Source of the DNA: Sphingomonas sp.
GTDB taxonomy: Bacteria; Pseudomonadota; Alphaproteobacteria; Sphingomonadales; Sphingomonadaceae
NCBI GenBank assembly: GCA_019635535.1
Contig: JAHBZH010000001.1
Span: 937,001-1,001,000 of the forward strand
Length of the DNA stretch: 64,000 bases
Direction of reading: 5' to 3'
Under the pieces are notes generated by a model. It did no database searches, was not told the origin of the DNA, and was given only the letters and a program-made list of their open reading frames with translations. This document shows positions 34,202 through 41,984 of this stretch, piece by piece. Positions within the stretch are counted from its first letter, which is position 1; every line of letters starts with the position of its first letter. A program made the translations under genes and the position numbers.

Positions 34202-35308
34202 TCAATAATGGCCCTGCGTCTCGCGCATTTCCTGGTCGGTCAACGGCGGCTTCTCGCCGGCCGGCGCGGCCTGTCCGTCCGGCGGGACATAGGCCGGCTG
34301 GGCGCCGCTGTCGGCACCGACTCCGCCGGTCTGTTCGCGCTGCGCCTGGTTCGCCGCGCCGATGGCCGCGAGCAGCACCAGCAATCCGGCGATACCCAGG
34401 AGAATGTAAAGCGCGACCCGGGAGGTGCCGCCGCGTGCCTGCAGCGCCTCGGCTCGCGCCGGGCCAGCCAGCGCGGCGGTCTCGGCGATCAGGCGATGCG
34501 TCTGCTTGCGATAGAGCAGGTTGCCATAGGCGCCGGTGACGAAGGAAATGCCGATCGTGATCAGGAATGTGATGTTGCCGGCGGCCGGGCTGGCCGCGCC
34601 GATCGCGCTCAGCACCAGGAAAACGAAGAGGAGGCCGATCATCGGCGCCCACATCTTGCGATAGGCGAACCAGAACAGGTTGACGAGGCAGGCTGGCCAG
34701 TTCCAGCTCGCCGATGCGCCGCGCTCGTCCATCTGGCGCCAGCGCTCCAGATAATAAGCCGAATTGGGGCCGATCGCCGCCAGCAGCAGCGATTCGTCTG
34801 CCGCCGGCGCGGGCGGCACATGATGTTGCGGGGACGGCGGCGCGGGCGGGGACGCCGCGACGGGTGGCGCGGTAACCGGCGGCGCGGTGACCGGCGGATC
34901 GACCGGCGCGCCGGTCACCGCCTGAAGCTCGCGCGCCAGACGCGCCAGGCTCGCGTCGCGGCCGGGGCCGAAGGCGTCGGTCCAGTGGCGGATCTTGAGG
35001 AAGAAGGCGAGGCCGGGCGCGGGCTGAATGTCGGAGGTACGGAGCGGGAAGATCGGCTTGCCGGTGCTGAACGCCATTTCGGTCTCGGCGCGCACATAAG
35101 GCGATTTGTTGGCCTTGTCGGTAATCAGCACGACGAAGGCGGCGCAGCTTTCGATCGCCTCCTGGAGCTGTTCGGAATAATCCTGTCCGGGCCGCACGTC
35201 GCGCGGCGCGATCCAGGCACGCACGCCCTTCGCTTCGATGAAGCCGGCCAGCGATTCGGCGTCCTGGCTGTCCTCCGATCCATGGCTGACGAAGACGTGG
35301 CCGCTCAT
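34202..35308 (-). CDS. TIR-domain protein fused to DUF2628-like membrane region
   Basis: 368 residues from ATG 35308, with GGAGGGGAG just upstream. Residues 1-~130 form a TIR_2 domain (HVFVSHGSEDSQDAESLA, VRAWIAPRDVRPGQDY, CAAFVVLITDKANKSPYVRAE). Glu75 in SPYVRAE matches the catalytic glutamate of NAD+-cleaving bacterial TIR domains. A Pro-rich linker (136-168) leads to WNWPACLVNLFWFAYRKMW (203-220), the DUF2628 signature, then three transmembrane helices. NADase activity is inferred. It could be a membrane-tethered effector or a signalling protein. Confidence 0.85.
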   Translation of the reverse strand: MSGHVFVSHGSEDSQDAESLAGFIEAKGVRAWIAPRDVRPGQDYSEQLQEAIESCAAFVVLITDKANKSPYVRAETEMAFSTGKPIFPLRTSDIQPAPGLAFFLKIRHWTDAFGPGRDASLARLARELQAVTGAPVDPPVTAPPVTAPPVAASPPAPPSPQHHVPPAPAADESLLLAAIGPNSAYYLERWRQMDERGASASWNWPACLVNLFWFAYRKMWAPMIGLLFVFLVLSAIGAASPAAGNITFLITIGISFVTGAYGNLLYRKQTHRLIAETAALAGPARAEALQARGGTSRVALYILLGIAGLLVLLAAIGAANQAQREQTGGVGADSGAQPAYVPPDGQAAPAGEKPPLTDQEMRETQGHY

Positions 35309-35369
35309 TCCACTCCCCTCCGGCGGATGCAACCGAACGCTATCCGCTTCGTCGTGCGCTTGAAAGGCC

Positions 35370-36671
35370 TCATCGCCCGAGCGCGCCCAACATATCGGCA
35401 ATGGCGATGAACTTCTCGCGCGGGCTGCCTTCGCGTGCCCGACCCGCTTCGGCCTCCTCGATCTTCAGCCAGTCGCGGAATGTGACGACATCGACGCCGC
35501 GCGAATCGAGTAGACGATCGAGGCCCGGACGGCCCTCCTTGCCGCCGCCGCGCGCGGCGAGGTCGGCGGCGATCTTCTCCGCCACTTCATAGCCGTCGGG
35601 GCGGTTCGTCCCGATCGTCCCGGTCGGCCCGCGCCGTGCCCAGCCGACGCAATAGAGCCCGCCGCCGATCACGCCCTCGCTGTTGGCGAAGCGGCCTCGG
35701 TCCGGCTCATAGGGCACGCCTTCGATCGGCGGGGTGCGATAGCCGATGCAGGTCACCACCATGCCGCAGGGAATTGCATAGGTTTCGCCGGTGCCGACCG
35801 CTCCCCCGCGCTCGTCGAGGCGGGTCTTCTCGACGATGACGCGCTCGACGCGGCCGTCGCCCTCGACGGCGACCGGCATGGCGAAGAAATCGAAATGGAC
35901 CGTCTTCGCCTTGCCGCCGGGCAGGCTGGCGAAGTCGCGCAGATGCGTGACCGACTTGCGCTGGCCCGGCTCGAGCAGGGCGTCGTCCAGTTCGGGCGGG
36001 AAATCGACGAGGTCCACCTTGGGTGCCGCATCCTCGAGATGGCCGAGCTCGCCCAGCTCCTTGGGCGTCATCGCGATCTGGTGCGGCCCGCGCCGGCCGA
36101 GCACATATATGTCGCGGATCGCCGCATTGCCGAGCGCCGCGAAGGCGTGGGCGACGATGTCCGATCCGGCGAATTCGGCGGGCGTCTTGGCGAGGATGCG
36201 GGCGACATCGAGCGCGACATTGCCGTTGCCGATCACCGCGGCGGCACCGACGTCGAGCGGCGGATCGAGATCGGCGAATTCGGGATGACCGTTATACCAG
36301 CCGACGAAGGCCGCCGAGCCGATCACGCCGGGCAGCTCCCCCCCCGGCAGTTCCAGCGGCCGGTCGTTGGGCGCGCCGGTGGCGAGGATGACGGCGTCGT
36401 AAAGACCGAGCAGATCCGGGATCGTCACGTCGCGGCCGACCAGTACGTTGCCGACGAAGCGAACCGTGTCGCTGAGCGCGACCTTCTCATAGCGCTTGTA
36501 GACGCCCTTGATCGATTGATGGTCCGGTGCGACGCCGAAGCGGATCAGGCCATAGGGGACCGGCATCCGATCGATGATATCGACGCGCGCCTCGTCGCCG
36601 AACTGCTTCTGCAGGGCTTCGGCGCTGTAATAGCCGGCCGGGCCCGATCCGATTATCGCGACATGACGCAT
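35370..36671 (-). CDS. FAD/NADP-dependent ferredoxin reductase (FprA/adrenodoxin reductase type)
   Basis: 433 residues from ATG 36671. The FAD Rossmann motif VAIIGSGPAGYYSAEAL is at the N-terminus, IDRMPVPYGLIRFGVAPDHQ is the family signature, VIGNGNVALDVARIL binds NADPH, and GRRGPHQIAMTPKELGEL follows. The C-terminal part ends with GWARRGPTGTIGTNRPDG. It transfers electrons between NADPH and ferredoxin for P450s or Fe-S enzymes. Not near a ferredoxin gene here. Confidence 0.93.
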   Translation of the reverse strand: MRHVAIIGSGPAGYYSAEALQKQFGDEARVDIIDRMPVPYGLIRFGVAPDHQSIKGVYKRYEKVALSDTVRFVGNVLVGRDVTIPDLLGLYDAVILATGAPNDRPLELPGGELPGVIGSAAFVGWYNGHPEFADLDPPLDVGAAAVIGNGNVALDVARILAKTPAEFAGSDIVAHAFAALGNAAIRDIYVLGRRGPHQIAMTPKELGELGHLEDAAPKVDLVDFPPELDDALLEPGQRKSVTHLRDFASLPGGKAKTVHFDFFAMPVAVEGDGRVERVIVEKTRLDERGGAVGTGETYAIPCGMVVTCIGYRTPPIEGVPYEPDRGRFANSEGVIGGGLYCVGWARRGPTGTIGTNRPDGYEVAEKIAADLAARGGGKEGRPGLDRLLDSRGVDVVTFRDWLKIEEAEAGRAREGSPREKFIAIADMLGALGR

Positions 36672-36754
36672 CGTCTCTCCCGCTCGCGCGCTGTGCCTTG
36701 TGGCGGCGATGCTAGCGTGGGCCGGGCGCGAGGCAAGGGGGAAGCGCGGCCGGA

Positions 36755-37081
36755 TCAGCCGTCCCGCCGCGTCCGATCCTCGAGCAGCGCGCCGCCGCCC
36801 CGGCGCAGGCCGGTTTCGACGACGCCGCGAAAGAAGCCCAGCGCCGGTGGCAACAGCACTTCGACACGCACGAACGTCTCGTGCACGTCGAGCGAGGCAT
36901 TGACCTCCTGGCCGAGCGCCGCGACGGTCAGGCCCAACCGGTCGCCGGACCAGGCCGCGCGAACATCCGCGGCGGCCGGGATGTGGTCCTTGAGGCTGCC
37001 GATGCGGCTGTCGATCCGCCGCCGCGCCTCCTCGGCGCCGAGCTGGTGCGGCAAGTCGATGGATATTGGTGTATTGCTCAT
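36755..37081 (-). CDS. Polyhydroxyalkanoic acid system family protein
   Basis: 108 residues from ATG 37081. The sequence PISIDLPHQLGAEEARRRID, DVRAAWSGDRLGLTVAALGQEVNASLDV and VRVEVLLPPALGFF matches the small PHA granule-region family (PHA_gran_rgn), whose members lie on or regulate polyhydroxyalkanoate granules in gammaproteobacteria and sphingomonads. No other PHA gene is near, so the actual role is uncertain. It follows the direction of the FprA gene. Confidence 0.75.
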   Translation of the reverse strand: MSNTPISIDLPHQLGAEEARRRIDSRIGSLKDHIPAAADVRAAWSGDRLGLTVAALGQEVNASLDVHETFVRVEVLLPPALGFFRGVVETGLRRGGGALLEDRTRRDG

Positions 37082-37147
37082 ACAAGACAGTATAAGCCGG
37101 CTCGCGGCGCTTTGCACCCCCTCGCGTGCGATAAATGAATTGGCCGG

Positions 37148-37816
37148 TCAGGCTTGGAAAAGATTGCAGGTACGGCGCTGTCCGGCGGGAATGTTGCCGA
37201 CATTCTTCATCGCCTGGTCATTGCGCTGGCGCACGTTGAAGGCGCTTTCGTAACGGATCTGGCGACCTTCCAGGAACGAATTGGGAATGATCGGCTGATA
37301 ATTGTAGACGACCTCCACCATCATCACCGCAGTGCCGGGTTGGGCGGCGATCGGGTTGGTCGGTGGTCCGACGCTTTGAAGGGAGGCATTGTTTTGCCCG
37401 GTCCCTTCGCCGCCGTAGCGCGACGCGGTGCTCCGCAGCCCGTCGCACCTTTGCCAGCGGATCCACTGCCCCGTGCCGCCCGGATTGATCTCGAGGCTCG
37501 ACAGGATGATCCGCCCGTTCTGGCCGAATTGAATCCCCGATCCACTCATCTTTGCGCCGAGTAGCAATTCGATGACGTCCGCCTCGTCGATGCTCTCGCG
37601 CACACGCGCGGCATTGTCGGCGGTCATCATCGCGATATTGCTGACGCGCAGATGGGCCATCGCGAAATTGGCCGATTCCAGGCCGAGCAGGCCGAGCCCC
37701 AGCAGGATCGGCAGCGAGAAAGCGAATTCGGTGAGCGCGAGACCGCTGGTGCAGACGCGCAGGCGAATCAGTCGCCGCGCGGCACGGCGCATGGCGCGGG
37801 GCGCGGCGATCAGCAT
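37148..37816 (-). CDS. TadE-like pilus assembly protein
   Basis: 222 residues. A cytoplasmic basic N-terminus then the prepilin-like segment GLALTEFAFSLPILLGLGLLGLESANFA, with Glu at the position conserved in TadE-like proteins (TEF). The remainder is extracytoplasmic with Cys and repeats of NN/QQ. This is the last gene of a three-gene unit; its start overlaps the upstream TadE gene by 7 nt. It is a minor pseudopilin of the Flp/Tad pilus. Confidence 0.85.
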   Translation of the reverse strand: MLIAAPRAMRRAARRLIRLRVCTSGLALTEFAFSLPILLGLGLLGLESANFAMAHLRVSNIAMMTADNAARVRESIDEADVIELLLGAKMSGSGIQFGQNGRIILSSLEINPGGTGQWIRWQRCDGLRSTASRYGGEGTGQNNASLQSVGPPTNPIAAQPGTAVMMVEVVYNYQPIIPNSFLEGRQIRYESAFNVRQRNDQAMKNVGNIPAGQRRTCNLFQA

Positions 37817-38394
37817 CGAACCACCACCCCGGTCGGCCGCGCCGCGAAGGGCTGGTTGCGCAGCATCGTGTTGGAGACGATCGTCACGTCGTCGGTCCAG
37901 CCGAGCAATTTGCCGACCGGGAACATGCGCGGATAGCTGAGCGTGACTTCATAGCGCACGACATCTTCGGCATTGCCGGTACCGTCGCGCCCGCGATCGA
38001 GATCGTATTGGCCGTTGCCGTTGGCGTCCTCGTAGCAGTCGCCGGGATTGTATTGGCCTAGCGGCGCGGTGTCCTGCACGATACGCTCGGGTTGGCGTAC
38101 GCCGATGAAATCGAAATAGCTCTGCGTGCGAGTTTCCAGCTCGGCGCTGTGCATGAAGGCGCTGAGGCGCTGGCGGACGCGGGCGTCGATCTCTTCGTTG
38201 GTGAAGCCGCCGACCGTGGCCATGCGCGCCGCTTCGTGCAGCGCGCCCTGGACGACCGATTGCGCGTAAGAGCGATAGCCCATGTCGAACAGGCCCATCA
38301 GAAGGATGCACAGCACGGGCAGTACCGCCGCGAACTCGACGATGGTGACGCCGCGCGCGTCCCCGCCCAGGCGCAGGAGCGTGGCCCTCTTCAT
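37810..38394 (-). CDS. TadE/TadG family pilus assembly protein
   Basis: 194 residues. RGVTIVEFAAVLPVLCILLMGLFDMGYRSYAQSVVQGALHEAARMA is the TadE N-terminal transmembrane segment with the processed Glu in VEFA. The extracytoplasmic part includes an Asp/Gly-rich, calcium-binding-like loop (YEDANGNGQYDLDRG). It lies between the TadG-like VWA protein (ATGA overlap) and another TadE. Confidence 0.88.
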   Translation of the reverse strand: MKRATLLRLGGDARGVTIVEFAAVLPVLCILLMGLFDMGYRSYAQSVVQGALHEAARMATVGGFTNEEIDARVRQRLSAFMHSAELETRTQSYFDFIGVRQPERIVQDTAPLGQYNPGDCYEDANGNGQYDLDRGRDGTGNAEDVVRYEVTLSYPRMFPVGKLLGWTDDVTIVSNTMLRNQPFAARPTGVVVRC

Positions 38395-40337
38395 TGCGTC
38401 AGCCTCAAGGCGCCGATCTGGTTACCGATCTGGCGGAAGCGGGCGATGAGCTGGTCTCGGTTACCGGAGGTTGAGGCCTGGCTGGCGTTGCTCGCACAGT
38501 TGCGCATGTCGTTGCTGAGCGAAGTGCCGAAGGCGATCACCCAGACCGATACGTTCATCCCCTTCGCCGCGTTGCAGATCATCCGGAAGCGCTGGAGATG
38601 ATTGTTGGTGAGGTTGCCGGTGCCGGTGGTGCCGGTGATCCTTTGGTCGAGATTCTCGATCCCGTAGGCCGAATAAACGCTGGCGCTCGGCTCCATCTGT
38701 CCGTCGGTCATGAAGATGATATGCCGATTGACCGGCATGCCGTTGAACGTATCGGGGCTGTCGCCGAACGGTCCAGTGTTGGAGATCAGCCGCGCCCCCC
38801 AGATCATGCCGATGTCATGATAGGTGTTGCCGACCGGGAGAAGGCTGTCGATATAGTTCTGCATCTCCGTGCGATTCCACGCCTGCAAGCGCTCTACCTG
38901 AGCGGGACAGGGCGCGCTCGACATCGAGGAGCCGCTCGTCGTCTCGGTGGTTCCGGTCGTGCGGGAATAGACGATCGCCGGCCATTGCGGGCGCCAGCGC
39001 GTGTTGGCGTCGTTCGGGATGAGATTGATGTTGAGATCGTAGGCGGCCTCGGGAAGGTTGAAGCCGCTCGAACTGTTGATCGACGAGACGGTGGCACGCT
39101 CCTCGATGCAGCCGTTCCATGTCATCGTGGTGTAGGTTGGCGCGGTCGTGCTCGGGGTCGTGGTGACATGCTCGACCAAGCCTTCCAGCTGCTGGATGGT
39201 GTAACGACCGGCCGTTTCGACCGTACCTCCGGTGTTGGCGAGCACTCTCACCGCGCTTTGCGACTTGAAGGTGCTCGTGTCGAATTCGACGCCTTCCTCA
39301 TAATACCACCGTGTGAAGGCGAAGCGCGTCGTGTACTCCGTCGTCGAGACGGTGCGCGTGCGGCGGCAGCTGCGGTTGCTGGTGGTTGTCGCATGTGCGC
39401 CGGGCCAGCCCCAGTCATTGGCCACATTGTTGTTGTAGGTGGTCCGCGTGGTTGGCGTCGGAGCCGGCCCGCCGCCATTGACCGCCGACGAATTGCCCCA
39501 GCTGTTGCACTGGCTCGATGTGCGTGTGAACGTGGTGGGCGTGGGCGAGCCAGCGCCTGAGCTGCCGTTATAATATTCATATTCCGTCGACGTGACCGTC
39601 GGCGTGCCCGCCACATAGCGAGGTGTGTCGTAGAGCGCGCGACGGGACTGATAAGCCACGCTGTCGCTCAAATAGGCGGCACCGACCTCGAGAAGGGCTG
39701 GGCCGACATGAACGGTCGTGGAATAAGGCACCACGCCGTAGCGCAGCCTTAGGCCGTTCGATTCGAGCTGCTGCTGGACCGGCGCCAGCTCGTCGTAGAG
39801 CGCCATCACAGCATCGCGCAGCGACACGATCTTTTGCGTCCCGGACAGGTTGTTGCCCATCGAGCCGGTGACGTCGAGCACCAGCATCACGTCCGTGTTG
39901 ACGAAATTGAGCGAGGCTTCGCAGCTGACGTTGAGCGGCAGCGAACCGATGCCGAACATCGACATGATCGTCGTCGGAATACGCGTGCTCGTGGTGATCG
40001 CCACAGAACCGGCCTGCGGCCGCGTGACGGTCAGCTCATAAGCCTCGCTGTTGTAGAGGCCCTGGGGAAAATTGAAGGTGAAGAAGCGGGCGGCTTCGGC
40101 GCGGACCGCGTCGGTCATCTGGTCGTCGGTCATCACGCGCCGGGCGGCGAGCGAGGCGGCGTCGCAGGCGCTCTGCAGGCGCGTCTTGGCCATGTAGGCG
40201 CGGCTCATGTCCAGGCCGGAGCCGATCATCGCGGCCAGCGGCACCAGTGCCGCACCAACGATGGCGAGCGTGTTGCCGCGCGTGTCGCGCTTCAGGCGGG
40301 TCAGAAAGCCGTCCGTGCGGCGATCCTGAGCTTGCAT
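38391..40337 (-). CDS. TadG-related pilus assembly protein with von Willebrand factor A domain
   Basis: 648 residues from ATG 40337 with GGGAGGG upstream. The N-terminal TadG transmembrane region (GNTLAIVGAALVPLAAMIGSGLDMSRAYM) is followed by a VWA domain with the metal-ion MIDAS motif DVTGSMG at 155-161 and a later HIIFMTDGQMEP. Between them is a very Ser/Thr/Asn/Gly-rich insertion of about 250 residues (TSTEYEYYNGSSGAGSPTPTT, RTSSQCNSWGNSS). This is a surface-exposed pilus-associated adhesin-like protein. First gene of the TadG-TadE-TadE unit. No tadA/B/C or flp gene is in the window. Confidence 0.88.
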   Translation of the reverse strand: MQAQDRRTDGFLTRLKRDTRGNTLAIVGAALVPLAAMIGSGLDMSRAYMAKTRLQSACDAASLAARRVMTDDQMTDAVRAEAARFFTFNFPQGLYNSEAYELTVTRPQAGSVAITTSTRIPTTIMSMFGIGSLPLNVSCEASLNFVNTDVMLVLDVTGSMGNNLSGTQKIVSLRDAVMALYDELAPVQQQLESNGLRLRYGVVPYSTTVHVGPALLEVGAAYLSDSVAYQSRRALYDTPRYVAGTPTVTSTEYEYYNGSSGAGSPTPTTFTRTSSQCNSWGNSSAVNGGGPAPTPTTRTTYNNNVANDWGWPGAHATTTSNRSCRRTRTVSTTEYTTRFAFTRWYYEEGVEFDTSTFKSQSAVRVLANTGGTVETAGRYTIQQLEGLVEHVTTTPSTTAPTYTTMTWNGCIEERATVSSINSSSGFNLPEAAYDLNINLIPNDANTRWRPQWPAIVYSRTTGTTETTSGSSMSSAPCPAQVERLQAWNRTEMQNYIDSLLPVGNTYHDIGMIWGARLISNTGPFGDSPDTFNGMPVNRHIIFMTDGQMEPSASVYSAYGIENLDQRITGTTGTGNLTNNHLQRFRMICNAAKGMNVSVWVIAFGTSLSNDMRNCASNASQASTSGNRDQLIARFRQIGNQIGALRLTQ

Positions 40338-40511
40338 CGGGGTCCCTCCCGAGCCCAGTCCGGGCCCATTAGCGGACCGCCATTGCGCAAGTTCGGCTAA
40401 GCTTCGCTCAACCGACATGGTTAACGAGCGATTGAGGCGCCGTGCGGTCCCGATCCGGGACATGCGCCGACGGGGTGCAACCGGCCGGTCTTGCGGATAT
40501 AGGGGGAGGCA

Positions 40512-41228
40512 ATGCGCTGGCTGGTTGCTCCTTGTCTGCTCGCTCTCGCCGCCCCCGCCGCGGCGCAGGAGCTGCCGGACGCAGGCCAGAGCGAGGCCGC
40601 CTATCATGCGTGGCTCGACAGCGAGCCGGGGCTACGGGGCGAGATATTGTCGTTCGAATCATGGCAGGACGCCGCTGGCGTGCGGGGCGTGCTCCCGACC
40701 TGGCAGCTGGTGCGCACCGCCAGCATGTGGCGGGAATGCAATGGCCCGCCCTTCGAAGTGCCGCCCTTCCGCCTGTGGCCGGGCATGACCGACACGCTGC
40801 GCGCGATCCGGGATGCCGTGAAGCCGGCGGTCGGCGAGGTCGAGGCGGTGTCCGGCTATCGCAACCCGTCGCTCAACGAATGTGCGCGTGGCGCGCGCGG
40901 CAGCGCCCATCTCGATTTCTTCGCGCTCGATCTGGTGCCGCTCCAGTCGATCCCGCGGGGCGATCTGATGCGGCGGCTGTGCGCAATGCACGCGCGATCG
41001 GGCCGGCGTTACGATATCGGCCTTGGCTTCTACGCCTTCACCCGTTTCCATATCGACACGCGCAGTTTTCGCCGCTGGGGATCGGCGGGACCGCGCGGCA
41101 GCGAAAGCCCGTGCGCGGTAGTCGAGCGCGGCGAGGATCCGGAGGCGCCGCCGCTGCCGGGTCCGGAGCCCGCGTCCGTGCCGCCGACACCGGAACACAG
41201 CCAGCAGGAGCCCGTTCACCAGCCATAA
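40512..41228 (+). CDS. M15-type zinc D-Ala-D-Ala carboxypeptidase-like protein, exported
   Basis: 238 residues. Signal peptide MRWLVAPCLLALAAPAAA. The metallopeptidase pattern VSGYRNPSLNE (115-123), SAHLDFFALDLVP with His133 and Asp140, and the later FHIDTR with His180 fit the three zinc ligands of peptidase M15 (VanY/DUF882-type). It should cut peptidoglycan stem peptides in the periplasm. The C-terminal 35 residues are proline-rich. Divergent from the Tad cluster, and followed by the MliC gene. Confidence 0.82.
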   Translation: MRWLVAPCLLALAAPAAAQELPDAGQSEAAYHAWLDSEPGLRGEILSFESWQDAAGVRGVLPTWQLVRTASMWRECNGPPFEVPPFRLWPGMTDTLRAIRDAVKPAVGEVEAVSGYRNPSLNECARGARGSAHLDFFALDLVPLQSIPRGDLMRRLCAMHARSGRRYDIGLGFYAFTRFHIDTRSFRRWGSAGPRGSESPCAVVERGEDPEAPPLPGPEPASVPPTPEHSQQEPVHQP

Positions 41229-41243
41229 CAAAGGAGAGGGAAG

Positions 41244-41693
41244 ATGACCAAATGCCGGATGCTGACCGTCGCGCTCGCGGTGCCGCTGATCCTGGTCGCC
41301 TGCGGCGACATGGGCCAGGATCTCGCCCGCGAACGCGCCGCCAACGAAGCCGCCGCCGCTGCCAATGCGGCGCAGCCGCCGGGCACGGTGGTGGTCGACG
41401 TCTCCTACACCTGCCAGCCGGCGATGACGCTGGCGGTGCGCTACGACAACAGCGATCCCGCCGCCTCGACCGCCCAGGTCACGCTCGACGGCGCGCAATA
41501 TCAGATGGCGCAGGTTCAGGCCGCCGACGGGGCGAAATACATGTCCGGCACGGGGCGCGCCGAAGGCCGCACTTTGGCCTGGTGGAACCGGGGCAATGAA
41601 GGGACGCTGCTGGAAGGCAGCGCGTCCGATCCGACGGTGCCGGAAACCGAGGTCGCGACCTGTACGGAAGCCGCCGCGCCCGCCGCCGAATAG
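41244..41693 (+). CDS. MliC-type lysozyme-inhibitor lipoprotein
   Basis: 149 residues. The lipobox is LVAC (MTKCRMLTVALAVPLILVAC). After an Ala-rich spacer, YTCQPAMTLAVRYDN, AQVTLDGAQYQMAQVQAADGAKYMSG and LAWWNRGNEGTLLEG match the MliC C-type lysozyme inhibitor domain (conserved Ser/Gly/Lys-binding beta barrel). It would protect the cell wall against host lysozyme. 15 nt after the peptidase gene, a likely cotranscribed cell-wall pair. Confidence 0.88.
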   Translation: MTKCRMLTVALAVPLILVACGDMGQDLARERAANEAAAAANAAQPPGTVVVDVSYTCQPAMTLAVRYDNSDPAASTAQVTLDGAQYQMAQVQAADGAKYMSGTGRAEGRTLAWWNRGNEGTLLEGSASDPTVPETEVATCTEAAAPAAE

Positions 41694-41820
41694 GTCGCGG
41701 CGCCCGATCGAAGGCCGCCGCCCGCGACGCGGCGGCCTTCGCGATCACGGTTCTGCGATGCGCGGCTTTGCCTTGCCGCGCGCGTTGCTGGCGGCGCTGC
41801 GGCAGGACCGGCCTTTCGCG

Positions 41821-41895
41821 CATCCGCAATTTCAGCATGATCGCCCATGTCGACCATGGCAATCGACGCTCGCCGACCGCCGATCCGCACGACGT
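41821..41895 (+). pseudogene. Decayed 5' fragment of lepA
   Basis: Encodes NFSMIAHVDHG in a short reading frame then diverges. At the DNA level 41828-41879 matches 49 of 52 bases of the start of intact lepA 2.5 kb downstream (44357 onward), with one deleted base that breaks the frame after CATGGCAA. The upstream CTTTGCC block also resembles the lepA leader. The TonB-dependent receptor gene lies between the fragment and the intact gene, so this is a recombination scar. Confidence 0.75.
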
Positions 41896-41984
41896 CTGCT
41901 TCGATTCCGCAAGGCAAATCAATTGCGAGTGTGTTGTGCGGGTGATACAGCCGACTCGGACTTAACCATGAAAGTCGTGCAAGC

